A DNA stretch of 64,000 nt from Streptomyces anulatus (GTDB lineage Bacteria > Actinomycetota > Actinomycetes > Streptomycetales > Streptomycetaceae), in contig NZ_BMVK01000003.1 of assembly GCF_014650675.1 (NCBI RefSeq), positions 434,001 through 498,000 on the forward strand, in the 5' to 3' direction. Below are positions 15,563 to 26,860 of the stretch, in pieces; position 1 is the stretch's first letter, and every line of letters begins with the position of its first letter. Under the pieces are notes generated by a model. It had not been told where the DNA came from. It saw only the letters and a list, made by a program, of their open reading frames with translations, and searched no databases. Both the position numbers and the translations under genes were made by a program.

Positions 15563-15781
15563 ATGGCCGTGCGGGAGATATTCGCGGGAATGCCCTGGTG
15601 GGTGAAGTGGATCGCGGTGCCCGTCGTTGCGATCTTCGTGTTCGGCGGGCTGATCGCCAGCGTGATCGGATTCGTGGTCGGCCTGCTCTTCAAGGTGCTG
15701 GTCTTCGTCGTCCTGGTCGGCGGGCTGATCTTCGTCGTTCGCAAGTTCATGTCGTCGTCGTCCTCGCGCGGTGACTGGTAG
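15563..15781 (+). CDS. DUF5326-like small membrane protein
   Basis: A 72-residue protein with two hydrophobic stretches (about 14-37 and 40-61) after the amphipathic start AVREIFAGMPWWVKW, and a serine-rich polar tail. Short proteins of this design (DUF5326 family) are found throughout Streptomyces and have no known function. A ribosome site GAGGTAGAGG lies upstream of the ATG. The preceding gap of 121 bases should hold its promoter. After it, about 400 bases (15782-16182) contain no gene: GC-rich repeats of CCGGC/GGCCGG, and the upstream region of ssgR. Confidence 0.8.
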   Translation: MAVREIFAGMPWWVKWIAVPVVAIFVFGGLIASVIGFVVGLLFKVLVFVVLVGGLIFVVRKFMSSSSSRGDW

Positions 15782-16182
15782 TACACGGAACGCGGGCCGG
15801 TGCGGGGGCCGGCCTGTTCCGTCCGGCCCGTCCGGCCGTCCGGCCCGGGTCCGCGGGCTGAGACACGGTCAGCTCCGGCGGGTGCGGATTAGCCCAGCAG
15901 AGCTAAGTCCCGAAGGAAACCACCCGTCTGCCGCAGGCGGCCGATACAGTGGCAAACCGCTGCCGCCATCCGGAATGTGACCTTCCGTCACCATATCGAT
16001 CGCCTGATCGGTCCTGGGTACGACAGTCCGGTCGTTGGCCTTCGATCGCCGGCGCCCGGACCGGTCCTCGCCGGTCACGGGCCGGATCTCCGGCCCCCTC
16101 CGGTCCTCGGGATCGCGGCAGGCCCGTGGGGGCGGCCCCCATGGGAGGGCCGACGGCCCGTCACCATGCCTGGGGGTGGCCC

Positions 16183-16959
16183 TTGACCACGGCATCGAGC
16201 ACCGCTGTCCCGACGTTGATCGGTTCGGTTCAGCGGGCGTTGAGGCTGCTGGAGGCTGTGGGCACCCATCGGGACGGGGCGCCTGCCAAGCAGCTGGCAC
16301 GCGAGGCGGGGCTTCCCCTTCCGACCGCGTACCACCTGCTGCGCACCCTCACCCATGAGGGCTATCTGCGCCGCGAGAACGGCGTCTTCCTCTTCGGCGC
16401 GGCCGCCGAGAACCTGACCGCCGCCCCCGGAGTCAGGGGCCGCCCGCGCCCCGCGTCCGTCGCCGACTCCCTCGGGCACTGGCGGGACGTCATCGGTGCC
16501 CCGGTGTACTGCGCCGTCTACTGCGACGGCGAGATCGATCTCATCGCGGTCGCGGACGCTCCCGACACCCCGGCGGTGGAGGAGTGGGCCTCGTTCCGGG
16601 AAACCGCCCACGCACACGCCATCGGTCAGTGTCTGCTCGCCCAACTCGACGAGAGGGCCCGCGAGGACCACCTCGACCGCCACCCCGTACGCCCCCTCAC
16701 CCGTTACTCAGTGCGAGATCGCGCCACACTTCTGGAACGGCTGCGAACCCTCCGACGAGGTGAACCGGTCATCGAACGCCAGGAGTACGCACTGGGGACC
16801 GTGTGCGCCGCGATTCCCGTCACGGCCGGTGCCACCATTGCGGCGATGGCCATTTCCGTGCCCCTGGACCGGGAAGATCGGTTGCTGCCCGCAGTCGAAC
16901 AGCTACGTGGCGAAGTTGCCAGCCTCTTGCGTTCGTTCGTGTTCTCTATCAGTATCTGA
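16183..16959 (+). CDS. ssgR: IclR-family regulator SsgR
   Basis: A 258-residue IclR-type regulator. The N-terminal winged helix (about 10-70) contains IGSVQRALRLLEAV and the recognition part AREAGLPLPTAYHLLRTLTHEGYL. The effector domain contains AIGQCLLAQLDERARE and EYALGTVCAAIPV. In S. coelicolor SsgR (SCO3925) lies directly upstream of ssgA and activates it during development; order, strand and the 101-base gap are the same here. I start at TTG 16183, which has a GGGGGTGG site upstream. The frame is open to 15949, but the extra part has no family resemblance. Absence of an adjacent metabolic gene fits a developmental role. Confidence 0.88.
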   Translation: MTTASSTAVPTLIGSVQRALRLLEAVGTHRDGAPAKQLAREAGLPLPTAYHLLRTLTHEGYLRRENGVFLFGAAAENLTAAPGVRGRPRPASVADSLGHWRDVIGAPVYCAVYCDGEIDLIAVADAPDTPAVEEWASFRETAHAHAIGQCLLAQLDERAREDHLDRHPVRPLTRYSVRDRATLLERLRTLRRGEPVIERQEYALGTVCAAIPVTAGATIAAMAISVPLDREDRLLPAVEQLRGEVASLLRSFVFSISI

Positions 16960-17060
16960 AAAATCACTCCTTGTGATCTGCTATCGCGTGCACCACGATG
17001 GCGTCAATAGGGCCATGGGGGATCATTCCTGGCCAGATTCATCTACTGCGGGGTTGAACG

Positions 17061-17498
17061 ATGCGCGAGTCGGTTCAAGCAGAGGTCATGATGAGCTTCC
17101 TCGTCTCCGAGGAGCTCTCGTTCCGTATTCCGGTGGAGCTCCGGTACGAGGTCGGCGATCCGTACGCCATCCGGATGACGTTCCACCTGCCCGGCGATGC
17201 CCCTGTGACCTGGGCGTTCGGCCGCGAACTGCTGCTGGACGGGCTCAACAGCCCGAGCGGCGACGGAGATGTGCACATCGGTCCGACCGAGCCCGAGGGC
17301 CTCGGCGATGTGCACATCCGGCTCCAGGTCGGCGCGGACCGTGCGCTGTTCCGGGCGGGGACGGCGCCGCTGGTGGCGTTTCTCGACCGGACGGACAAGC
17401 TCGTGCCGCTCGGTCAGGAACACACGCTGGGTGACTTCGACGGGAACCTGGAGGATGCGCTCGGCCGCATCCTCGCCGAGGAGCAGAACGCGGGCTGA
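17061..17498 (+). CDS. ssgA: Sporulation and cell-division protein SsgA
   Basis: A 145-residue member of the SsgA-like proteins, which occur only in morphologically complex actinomycetes. The product begins MRESVQAEVMMSFLVSEELS and includes the family signatures RYEVGDPYAIRMTFHL, WAFGRELLLDGL and GDVHI. The ending LEDALGRILAEEQNAG matches SsgA itself better than SsgB-G as I remember them. SsgA stimulates septum formation in aerial hyphae and marks sites of cell-wall growth; it acts in the cytosol with SsgB at division sites. It follows ssgR, its activator, on the same strand. The ATG has a moderate GGGG ribosome site. Confidence 0.95.
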   Translation: MRESVQAEVMMSFLVSEELSFRIPVELRYEVGDPYAIRMTFHLPGDAPVTWAFGRELLLDGLNSPSGDGDVHIGPTEPEGLGDVHIRLQVGADRALFRAGTAPLVAFLDRTDKLVPLGQEHTLGDFDGNLEDALGRILAEEQNAG

Positions 17499-17519
17499 CC
17501 GGGTGCGCCCCGTGGCCCG

Positions 17520-18866
17520 TCACCCCTTCCTGCGACGACGGCCCCGGCCGGTCCGCGCGGGTGCGGCCGTAGCCGCCTGTGCGCCGCCGGACCCCGACCG
17601 GTCCGCGGAGACGACCAGCGCGGCGAGCACCGTGGTCACCGGCACCGAGGCGACCAGACCGATCGACCCGACCAGCGTGCGGACGATCTCCTCGGCGACC
17701 AGCTCGCTGTTGGCCACCGTCCCCACACTGCTCTGGGCGATGGAGAAGAGCAGCAGCAGCGGCAACGCCGCGCCCGCGTACGCCAGCACCAGGGTGTTGA
17801 CCACCGAGGCGATGTGGTCCCTTCCGATCCGGATACCTGCCCGGTACAGCCCCTTCCAACCCATCTCCGGGTCCGCCTGGTGCAGTTCCCAGACGGCGGA
17901 GGTCTGGGTGACCGTCACATCGTCGAGCACCCCGAGCGAACCGATGATGACGCCGGCCAGCAGCAGACCGCTCATATCGATGTCCGGGTAGAGGCCGTGG
18001 ATGAGGCCGGTGTTGTCGTCGGTGTTGCCGCTCAGGCTCGCCCAGCCGATGAACAGGGAGCCCAGCAGCCCGATCAGCAACAGTGAGATCAGCGTGCCGA
18101 CGACCGCGACAGACGTACGGGCCGTCACCCCGTGGCACAGATAGAGGGCCGCCAGCATGATCGCGCTGGCCCCGATCACTGCCACGACCAGCGGGTTCGA
18201 GCCCTGCAGGATCGCCGGCAGGATGAACAGGGTCAGCACGGCGAACGACACGGCCAGCGCCACCAGCGCCATCACCCCGCGCATCCTGCCCACCAGGACC
18301 ACCGCCAGTGCGAAGATCCCGGCCAGCACCGCCATCGGGATCTTCCGGTCCACGTCGGTCACGGAGTACTGGAGGTCGCGCGGCGCGTCGGGGGCGTACG
18401 CCACGACCACGCCCTGACCCTCCTTCAGCTGTCGGGGCGCGTCCGGCTGGACCACCTCGACGAAGGTGCGGCCCTTGTCGTCGCCGCTGGTCACCTCGAT
18501 GGTGGCCTTCGCGCACTCCCCCTCCTGCTCGTTGACGGCTTCCCGGCCGGAGGGCGTGGAGGTGTCGCCGGTCGGGGGAACCTGCGCGGCGTTGACGTCC
18601 GCGCAGTCGACCTGGACGACCTGGACGACCTTGCCGTCCTGCGTCTGCCGGTCGAATCCGACGCCGGTGCGCTCGTGGTCGGGCGCGCCGCCGGGCCAGA
18701 ACGCGATCAGGCCGACGACGACCGCCGTCGCGAACGGGATCACCACGGCGGCGATGACCTTGCGCAGATGCCGGGAGACCGGAGCGGCCGGCCCGTGACT
18801 GTGGGTGTGGCCGTGGCTGTGGCCCTGGGGCGGCTGGGGTGCGGGGTCGCTTTGGGGGGAGGTCAC
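17520..18866 (-). CDS. YibE/F-like integral membrane protein
   Basis: A 448-residue membrane protein. The cytoplasmic N-terminus is His-rich (GHSHGHTHSHG), followed by one TM segment (about 37-57). A large extracytoplasmic domain of about 120 residues comes next, containing two cysteines in VDCADVN and GECAKATI that could pair. A block of seven or so TM helices has the family signatures GVTARTSVAVVGTLISLLLI and VIIGSLGVLDDVTVTQTSAV. A basic tail GRGRRRRKG ends it. YibE/F proteins have no established function; the His-rich start suggests metal binding but this is inference. GTG 18866 is chosen by family fit; its ribosome site is weak. Convergent with ssgA, divergent from thiC. Confidence 0.82.
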   Translation of the reverse strand: MTSPQSDPAPQPPQGHSHGHTHSHGPAAPVSRHLRKVIAAVVIPFATAVVVGLIAFWPGGAPDHERTGVGFDRQTQDGKVVQVVQVDCADVNAAQVPPTGDTSTPSGREAVNEQEGECAKATIEVTSGDDKGRTFVEVVQPDAPRQLKEGQGVVVAYAPDAPRDLQYSVTDVDRKIPMAVLAGIFALAVVLVGRMRGVMALVALAVSFAVLTLFILPAILQGSNPLVVAVIGASAIMLAALYLCHGVTARTSVAVVGTLISLLLIGLLGSLFIGWASLSGNTDDNTGLIHGLYPDIDMSGLLLAGVIIGSLGVLDDVTVTQTSAVWELHQADPEMGWKGLYRAGIRIGRDHIASVVNTLVLAYAGAALPLLLLFSIAQSSVGTVANSELVAEEIVRTLVGSIGLVASVPVTTVLAALVVSADRSGSGGAQAATAAPARTGRGRRRRKG

Positions 18867-18943
18867 GGGGCGATCATCGCAAGAACAGGAGGGCCCTCTG
18901 GTCAGCTCGCCGGAAAGGACGCTAGCGTGGAGGCACCTTTGCA

Positions 18944-20868
<1,925 letters not shown>

Positions 20869-20892
20869 CCTGCCCATCGCCGATCGACCCGT

Positions 20893-20925
20893 CCCCGGCC
20901 GCCGGATCCTCCCCGGCGGCCGGGG
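20893..20925 (+). terminator. thiC terminator hairpin
   Basis: A perfect 13-bp GC-rich inverted repeat (20893-20905 with 20913-20925) and a 7-base loop, 24 bases after the thiC stop. No T-run follows, as is usual in Streptomyces. Confidence 0.75.
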
Positions 20926-21144
20926 GCGAATCGCGTTCAATGGGTAACTTGCGTCAGTTCACTGCTCTTTGGCCTGATTGATTGCCTTGTTAAGCGACAG
21001 TATGGACACAGTCGTGTGGCAGCTCTATGTACGTTTGGCCCGCAGCTCACATGCGCTTGACCCCTTCCTTATCTGTGGCTTACTTTCCGGCTTGCTTGGC
21101 TTGATTGGTGTGCCCTCGGAACGGGGGCCGGGGAGGGAATCACA

Positions 21145-21501
21145 GTGAACTGGTACCTGGACGTACTCAAGAACTACGCAGGCTTCAGCGGACGCGCGCG
21201 CCGCAAGGAGTACTGGATGTTCGTGCTCTTCAACTTCATCGTCGCCGTGGTGCTGTCGGCCATCGGCGCGGCGATCAGCACGCAGATCCCGTACTACCTC
21301 TACCTCGCCGCGACCATCGTTCCGTCGCTGGCGGTCATGGTGCGTCGTCTGCACGACACCGGCCGCTCGGGCTGGTGGTTCTTCATCTCGTTCGTCCCGC
21401 TGGTCGGCTTCATCATCCTGATCGTCTTCCTCGCCTCGGAGGGCAAGCCGGAGGCGAACCAGCACGGCGCCAACCCGAAGCTGGCTCCGCAGGGCCTCTG
21501 A
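21145..21501 (+). CDS. DUF805 membrane protein
   Basis: A 118-residue protein of the DUF805 family. It opens MNWYLDVLKNYAGFSGRARR, with the conserved FSGRARRKEYW motif, and then has four hydrophobic segments (about 24-45, 48-64, 78-100). Between them is the second conserved motif VRRLHDTGRSGWW. The cellular role of this family is unknown, although it is found next to many kinds of genes. The GTG start at 21145 is preceded by GGGAGGGAATCACA. The 275 bases upstream are less GC-rich than average and probably carry its promoter. Convergent with the next gene, with a short 7-bp hairpin (21508-21526) between them. Confidence 0.87.
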   Translation: MNWYLDVLKNYAGFSGRARRKEYWMFVLFNFIVAVVLSAIGAAISTQIPYYLYLAATIVPSLAVMVRRLHDTGRSGWWFFISFVPLVGFIILIVFLASEGKPEANQHGANPKLAPQGL

Positions 21502-21610
21502 TCCACCGCTCCGGTCCTTCCGGAGCATCCCCCGGGCCGGGCGCGGCAGTTGCCGCCCCGGCCCGCGGTGTGTCCGGAGCCGTGACGGAGCCCGTGCCCG
21601 GGGCCCGGCC

Positions 21611-22441
21611 TCAGTCCGGCTGGTGTTCGGGGCCGCCGAAGTCCGGGCTCGTGAAATCGGGGCTGGTGAAGGTCGGCCGGGGACCGGCCGCCGGGCCGTC
21701 GTCGGGGCCGGAGAAGTCCGGCCTGCTGTACCCGACCTTCGGGATGCGGTTGGGCGAGCGGTGCGGGGTCCGCGCGGCGGGCCCCGCGGTGGGGTCGGCC
21801 AGGGCGTCCCGGAGGAACGGGAGGATGCCGCGCTCCAGCAGGGCGTGGCGCCACGCCTCCCTGGCCCGTGCGACGTCCTCCGGAAGCTCCTGCTCCTCGT
21901 TCTCGGCGGCCAGCGACGTCGCGCCGTTGCGGAGTGCGGTGACGAGCAGCCCCACGGCCGCGACCAGGATCGCCGCGGCGGCGACCGCCGCGAAGAACCA
22001 CCCGGCCGCGACCAACGAGCCGCCGAACGTCACCGATGGGCCGACCGCCTTCAGCAGGTAGCCGACGAGCAGGAAGATGACGGCCGCGGAGCCGGCCAGC
22101 AGCGGGGTCAGGACCGTGATGACCGCGCCTATGCCGGCGCCCGATCCGGCCGCCGTGCTCTGCGGCCCGTCCGGGGCCGGGGCGCCGTCGGCCCCTTCCG
22201 CGGTCGCCGCGCGGCGCAGCTCGCCGCGGGCCTTGACGTAGTGCTCGTACTCGGTGGCCGCGGCCGCGGTGATCAGCGCCGTGGCGCTGAGCGCCATGGT
22301 GCGCAGCTGTTCGGTGTTGAGCCGGTCCCCGACGCCCTCCAGGTCCGGGCGTTCATGGGCGTGGCGCAGTGCGTCGCCCAGGATCCGCTCGTACTCGGGT
22401 CCGTCCTCGGCCAGCAGGTGCGGAGCGCTTGTCATCTGCAT
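21611..22441 (-). CDS. Hypothetical two-TM membrane protein
   Basis: A 276-residue protein I cannot assign. After a short acidic region containing GPEYERILGDALRHAHERPDLEG there is a helical part with TALITAAAATEYEHYVKARGEL. Two strong hydrophobic segments follow (about 102-128 and 137-167), then a charged region EEQELPEDVARAREAWRHALLERGILPFLRDAL. The proline/aspartate-rich tail repeats (S/T)(R/S)PDF four times, e.g. YSRPDFSGPD and FTSPDFTSPDFGGP. ATG 22441 is used; ATG 22435 has an equally plausible GGGGG site. It is downstream of the metallophosphoesterase on the same strand, but 203 bases away. Membrane anchoring of a repeat-bearing tail is the only inference offered. Confidence 0.7.
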   Translation of the reverse strand: MQMTSAPHLLAEDGPEYERILGDALRHAHERPDLEGVGDRLNTEQLRTMALSATALITAAAATEYEHYVKARGELRRAATAEGADGAPAPDGPQSTAAGSGAGIGAVITVLTPLLAGSAAVIFLLVGYLLKAVGPSVTFGGSLVAAGWFFAAVAAAAILVAAVGLLVTALRNGATSLAAENEEQELPEDVARAREAWRHALLERGILPFLRDALADPTAGPAARTPHRSPNRIPKVGYSRPDFSGPDDGPAAGPRPTFTSPDFTSPDFGGPEHQPD

Positions 22442-22644
22442 CCCCCGATGCTCCGTCGGTGCCCGGCTGCCCGCGTGGACCGGGCGATCGGGCGGAAACG
22501 GAGGAGAGCCTGCCACTGATACGCCGATGGTAGAGCGCTCACGGCACGGGGTGACAGGGTGTTTCCAGAATTGGGCCCGGTGACGGGCCCGTTGATCGGC
22601 GAGGTCGGCGCAGGCGGAACCTGAAGCGCCTTCCCCGCCGACGG

Positions 22645-23829
22645 TCAGTCATGCAGCGGGAGCTGAACCACCAACAGCTTTCCGGCCATGGTCACTCCGC
22701 CGTCCATGGCGATGGCGAGGTCGTCCGCGTAGACGTGCGGTCCGTTGATCACGGGCCCCGTGCTGTCCTCGCCCTCCTCCGTGCCGACCTCGCCCAGGAG
22801 GTACGGAATGGGGCTGTGACCATGGACGACGCGCTGTCCGCCGTACGTCGTCAGCAGCTCGCGCACCGCTTGGGCGCCGCCCTCGTCCCGGAAGGCGAAC
22901 CGCTTGGTGAGCTTGCGGAAGAGGTCCCAGCACTCGTCGGCGTCATTGCGCGTGAGAATGGCCGTGATCGTGTCATTGACGTCCTCGATGGTGGACCCGT
23001 AGTCGAGGTAGGCCGTCGTGTCGGAGTGCATCAGCAGATGCCCGTCCTCCTCGACGACCGCGTCGAGCCGGGACATCCACTGGAGGTGGACGTCCTGGAG
23101 GCGCTCCATGTCGGTCTTCTGGCCGCCGTTGAGCAGCCAGGCGGCCTGGAAGGTGGCGGTGCCGGCCCCGGAGTTGACGGGGGTGTCGGCGAACCGCTTG
23201 GCGCCGATCAGCAGCAGCTCGTGGTTGCCCATCAGGGCCTTGCAGTAGCCGCCGGCCGCCGCCGCCTCGGCGGAGAGCCGCATGACCAGGTCGATGACCC
23301 CGATGCCGTCGGGACCTCGGTCGGTGAAGTCGCCGAGGAACCACAGCCGGGCGTTGCCCGCGGCCCAGTTCCCGTCGGCGTCGATGAGGCCCTGTTCGCC
23401 GAGGGCGGCGATCAGCTCGTCCAGGTAGCCGTGGACGTCGCCGACGACGAAGAGCGGTCCCCGGCTGCCCTCGGCCACGGGGCGCGGTTCGGGAACGGTC
23501 TGCACCTGGACCGTGTCGCCGCGACGGATGACCGGGAGGTCCCGCTCGGTCGGCGTGTAGCCCTCCGGCTGCTCGTCGCCCACGACGGCGTTGCCGGGAT
23601 GCGGTGCACGGGGCGGCGCGGGAGCGCGCGGCGGCACCGGCGCACCGGGTGCCGGGGGCACGGATGCGCCCGGTGCCGGCGGGTTCGGTTCCGGCACGTG
23701 CGGCGGCACCGGGGAAGGAGGTGCCGCCTGTGCCTGCGGTGGCACGGGTGTCTGCGCATACGGCGGAACCCGGAAGTCACGCAACGTCGCCGTCCGCACC
23801 ACGGGTTCCTGACCGGCCCCCTGAGTCAT
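22645..23829 (-). CDS. Calcineurin-like metallophosphoesterase with Pro-rich N-terminus
   Basis: A 394-residue protein. The first 120 residues are a low-complexity proline/alanine region, then a catalytic domain (about 130-390) with all metallophosphoesterase motifs: GDVHG, GDFTDRG, GNHE and the late GHSPIPY. These coordinate two metals and support phosphatase or phosphodiesterase activity, related to the PPP-type serine/threonine and bis-nucleosyl-tetraphosphatase group. The substrate is unknown. The ATG at 23829 has GGAGGGGTCG just upstream. The proline-rich arm suggests a protein-interaction or tethering role (inference). It is transcribed leftward and lies between the LacI-type regulator and the two-TM protein. 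Confidence 0.87.
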   Translation of the reverse strand: MTQGAGQEPVVRTATLRDFRVPPYAQTPVPPQAQAAPPSPVPPHVPEPNPPAPGASVPPAPGAPVPPRAPAPPRAPHPGNAVVGDEQPEGYTPTERDLPVIRRGDTVQVQTVPEPRPVAEGSRGPLFVVGDVHGYLDELIAALGEQGLIDADGNWAAGNARLWFLGDFTDRGPDGIGVIDLVMRLSAEAAAAGGYCKALMGNHELLLIGAKRFADTPVNSGAGTATFQAAWLLNGGQKTDMERLQDVHLQWMSRLDAVVEEDGHLLMHSDTTAYLDYGSTIEDVNDTITAILTRNDADECWDLFRKLTKRFAFRDEGGAQAVRELLTTYGGQRVVHGHSPIPYLLGEVGTEEGEDSTGPVINGPHVYADDLAIAMDGGVTMAGKLLVVQLPLHD

Positions 23830-24003
23830 CGACCCCTCCACCACCGTCGCGCCGCCGTACACCTGACGGGCCCTGCCTGGTAGAGGTGGTCCGCGGTGTC
23901 GTGCGCCCATCATAGGAATGCGGATCGATCTGTGTGACGCACCAGGGGTGGTGAATCCGGGCGCACGTACGGTTCACCGGCCGATTGGTCCGAAAAGAGC
24001 CGA

Positions 24004-25092
24004 TCAATCCCCGCTGGGGGAGCGCGGCGCGCTGACCGTGGTGCGCGGTGGACGTCGTTGCGAGGAGGTCCGGACGATGAGCTCCGTCGGTATGACCTGC
24101 TCCACCGGCCCGTCGTGCTCGACCCCTTCGATGGCGTCGATGAGGAGCTGGACGACGGCCGTGCCGATGCGGCGGGGCTTCAGCGAGAGGGTCGTGATGG
24201 GCGGCTCGGTGGCCGCGTACACGGTGGACTCGCTGCAGCAGACCAGCAGCAGGTCCTCGGGGACCCGCAGCCCGTACCGTCGTGCCGCCGCGAGGAGATC
24301 GGTCCCGTTGGGGTCGAAGAGCCCGTAGACCGCGTCGGGGCGGTCCGGGCGGGCGAGCAGCCGGTCGGCGGCGACCGCCCCCGCGCACGGATCGTGGGCC
24401 GGGTAGGACTCGTAGACGGGATCCTGGCCGACCCGCTCGCACCAGTGGAGGTAGGCGGTGGTGGACAACCGGGTGTACGTGTCGGTGGTGTTGCCGGTCA
24501 GCAGGCCGATACGGCGCGCTCCGGCGGCGGCGAGATGGTCGAGGAGGTCGAGCACGGCGGCCCGGTGGTCGTTGTCGACCCAGGCGGTGACGGGGAGCGT
24601 CCCGGCCGGCCGGCCGTCCGAGACGACGGGCAGCCCCTGGCGGACGAGTTCGGTGACGACCGGGTCCTGGTCGGAGGGGTCGATGACGACGGTCCCGTCG
24701 AGCGCGACGTTCGACCAGACGTCGTGCCGGGAGGTGGCGGGAAGGATGACGAGGGCGTAGCCGCGGGCGAGCGCCGCGGAGGTCGCGGCTCTCGCCATCT
24801 CCGCGAAGTACGCGAATTCGGTGAAGGTGAAAGGTTCATTCCCGTACGTGGTCACGGTCAGGCCGATCAGACCCGACTTGCCCGTACGGAGGGTTCGGGC
24901 CGCGGCGGACGGGCGGTAGCCCAGGCGCTCGGCGACCTCGCGGACATGGCGGCGGGTGGCGTCCGGGAGCCTGCCCTTGCCGTTGAGCGCGTCGGAGACA
25001 GTCGTGATCGAGACTCCGGCCGCGGCGGCCACGTCACGGATCCCCGCCCGTCCTGGCCGGCCGCTGCGCCGGGGGGTCTCCGTCCGGCTCAC
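24004..25092 (-). CDS. LacI-family transcriptional regulator
   Basis: A 362-residue regulator. The LacI helix-turn-helix is near the N-terminus (AGIRDVAAAAGVSITTVSDA with LNGKGRLPDATRRHV, then VAERLGYRPSAAARTLRTGK). A periplasmic-binding-protein-like effector domain follows, including GLTVTTYGNEPFTF and YPAHDPCAGAVAADRLL. GTG 25092 is chosen because GGGAAG lies 6-7 bases upstream; ATG 25116 would add 8 residues with a poor site. No sugar-transport genes are adjacent, so the target is not evident; an autoregulatory or distant regulon is possible. The effector pocket differs from simple sugar repressors only in ways that cannot be interpreted by eye. Confidence 0.88.
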   Translation of the reverse strand: MSRTETPRRSGRPGRAGIRDVAAAAGVSITTVSDALNGKGRLPDATRRHVREVAERLGYRPSAAARTLRTGKSGLIGLTVTTYGNEPFTFTEFAYFAEMARAATSAALARGYALVILPATSRHDVWSNVALDGTVVIDPSDQDPVVTELVRQGLPVVSDGRPAGTLPVTAWVDNDHRAAVLDLLDHLAAAGARRIGLLTGNTTDTYTRLSTTAYLHWCERVGQDPVYESYPAHDPCAGAVAADRLLARPDRPDAVYGLFDPNGTDLLAAARRYGLRVPEDLLLVCCSESTVYAATEPPITTLSLKPRRIGTAVVQLLIDAIEGVEHDGPVEQVIPTELIVRTSSQRRPPRTTVSAPRSPSGD

Positions 25093-25521
25093 CTGGTGCT
25101 TCCCTGCTGCTGTCATGGCGAGCCGATAGTAGGGCTCCGAGGGGTGGTCGGTCCGGTCGCATATGCGCACGTTGACAGGCACGTTTCTGCAAGGTCACTA
25201 CCCATCAGAATCCTTATAATGCAAGGCAGTTGGCCGTTGTTGCATATGTGTTTCAGGTACTGAAGGGCGGCAGCCTGCTGAATGTGCGATGTCTCGAAGA
25301 GGTCTCAACTCACCACTTCGGGGGACGCGCGCCACGGCGCGAGCCACCGGCGCGCGCCGGAACGGGAAACGCTCCCCCCGTGCGAGGCGCCGGACCGGCC
25401 CCGTGCGAGGCCCCATTACCGGGCACTGCGGTCGATTTCCCGCTCGGGCCATTCGCAGCGGGGCCCAATCCTCATAAGGTGTGCAGTATTGCTGTGAACG
25501 GACGGTCGAGGAGGACCTGCG
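25093..25521. other. Gene-free divergent region between lacI-type gene and hisC-like gene
   Basis: 429 bases with no supported gene. It holds CGCATATGCG (25158-25167), a palindrome with the central symmetry of LacI-type operators, a TTGACA at 25172-25177, and a perfect -10 TATAAT at 25215-25220 without a good -35 at the right distance. The middle part (25290-25450) is GC-rich and unremarkable. Confidence 0.4.
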
Positions 25522-26601
25522 GTGAGCGAGACGAGCCCCAAGCTGCGCGCCGAGCTGGACGGCGTTCCCGCCTATGTGCCGGGGAAGCCGGCGGCGGCCG
25601 GCGGACCGGTCGCGTACAAGCTGTCCTCCAACGAGAATCCCTATCCGCCGCTGCCGGGGGTACTGGAGTCGGCGCTCGCCGCCGCGGGGAACTTCAACCG
25701 CTACCCGGACATGGCGTGCACCGGCCTGATGAACGAGCTGGCCGACCGTTTCGGTGTGCCCCTCGCGCATCTCGCCACCGGCACCGGGTCGGTGGGGGTG
25801 GCCCAGCAGCTGCTCCAGGCCACTTCCGGACCCGGCGACGAGGTCATCTACGCCTGGCGGTCCTTCGAGGCGTACCCGATCATCACGCAGGTCAGCGGCG
25901 CGACCTCGGTGAAGGTCCCGCTGACCGACGGTGAGGTGCACGACCTCGACGCCATGGCCGGGGCGATCACCGACCGGACCCGGCTGATCTTCGTCTGCAA
26001 TCCCAACAACCCCACCGGCACGGTGGTGCGCCGGGCCGAGCTGGAACGGTTCCTCGACCGGGTGCCGAGCGATGTGCTGGTGGTGCTCGACGAGGCGTAC
26101 AAGGAGTTCATCCGCGACGCCGACGTGCCGGACGGCATCGAGATCTACCGGGACCGGCCCAATGTGGCGGTGCTGCGGACCTTCTCCAAGGCGTACGGTC
26201 TGGCCGGGCTGCGGGTCGGCTTCGCGGTGGCCCACGAGCCGGTGGCCGCGGCGCTGCGCAAGACCGCCGTCCCCTTCGGGGTGAGCCAGCTCGCCCAGGA
26301 CGCGGCGGTGGCCTCGCTCCGCGCGGAGGACGAGCTGCTGGGCCGGGTGGGCTCGCTGGTCGCCGAGCGCACCCGGGTGAGCGCGGAGCTGGTGCGCCAG
26401 GGCTGGACGGTGCCGGAGTCGCACGCGAACTTCGTCTGGCTGCGGCTCGGCGAGCGGACCCTCGACTTCGCCGGGGCCTGCGAGCGGGCCGGAGTGGTCG
26501 TGCGGCCCTTCAAGGGTGAGGGCGTCCGGGTCTCGATCGGCGAGAACGAGGGCAACGACCTCTTCCTGAAGGCGGCGGAGGCGTTCCGCGCGGAGCTGTA
26601 G
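25522..26601 (+). CDS. Histidinol-phosphate / aromatic aminotransferase (HisC-like)
   Basis: A 359-residue class I/II PLP aminotransferase of the HisC family. It contains [20 protein letters not shown], the glycine-rich cofactor loop [12 protein letters not shown], the sheet segment [24 protein letters not shown] and the PLP lysine in [15 protein letters not shown]. HisC enzymes convert histidinol phosphate to imidazole-acetol phosphate. Actinobacteria often have a second copy outside the his operon that acts mainly on phenylalanine (Pat type), and this copy is unlinked to other his genes, so either role is possible. GTG 25522 has a clear GAGGAGG site. A strong terminator follows. Confidence 0.92.
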   Translation: MSETSPKLRAELDGVPAYVPGKPAAAGGPVAYKLSSNENPYPPLPGVLESALAAAGNFNRYPDMACTGLMNELADRFGVPLAHLATGTGSVGVAQQLLQATSGPGDEVIYAWRSFEAYPIITQVSGATSVKVPLTDGEVHDLDAMAGAITDRTRLIFVCNPNNPTGTVVRRAELERFLDRVPSDVLVVLDEAYKEFIRDADVPDGIEIYRDRPNVAVLRTFSKAYGLAGLRVGFAVAHEPVAAALRKTAVPFGVSQLAQDAAVASLRAEDELLGRVGSLVAERTRVSAELVRQGWTVPESHANFVWLRLGERTLDFAGACERAGVVVRPFKGEGVRVSIGENEGNDLFLKAAEAFRAEL

Positions 26602-26628
26602 GCCCCGCACGCGCCTGTACGGCCGGGT

Positions 26629-26660
26629 GGCCCCGGACCTCGATCGTGAGGTCCGGGGCC
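26629..26660 (+). terminator. Terminator after the aminotransferase gene
   Basis: A perfect 13-bp repeat (26629-26641 with 26648-26660, arm GGCCCCGGACCTC) with a 6-base loop, followed by CCTTTGC. Confidence 0.85.
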
Positions 26661-26759
26661 CTTTGCGTGGGTGCCGGGGGCCGGTTTCGGGGGCGGGGGC
26701 CGAAAAGGGGTACCCCCGGCGAAGGGTCCGAAAGCGTGTGCGCCATAATTGCTTGTGAA

Positions 26760-26775
26760 TGTGAACGCGTTCACA
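26760..26775. promoter_or_regulatory. Rex operator (ROP) of the cyd operon
   Basis: TGTGAACGCGTTCACA, a perfect 16-bp dyad and the exact operator described for the NADH-sensing repressor Rex in front of S. coelicolor cydABCD. It lies 85 bases before the cydA start and just downstream of a -10-like CATAAT (26743-26748), so binding would block the start of transcription when NADH/NAD+ is low. Confidence 0.92.
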
Positions 26776-26860
26776 AGCGTGCCCTGCTTCCTCCCGTAAT
26801 CGGTCGGATCAAAGGGGCATAGTGCCGGTATGACCACGGCGATGTAAGGAGACTGACGAC

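Noticed and set aside
25200..25520. Small open frames between the LacI-type and aminotransferase genes
   Set aside because: No ribosome site, poor codon bias and no conserved-looking product.
26755..26780. Second parS-like site or LacI operator at GTGAACGCGTTCAC
   Set aside because: The full 16-bp form is the known Rex operator and it stands before cydA; the ParB consensus differs in the core.
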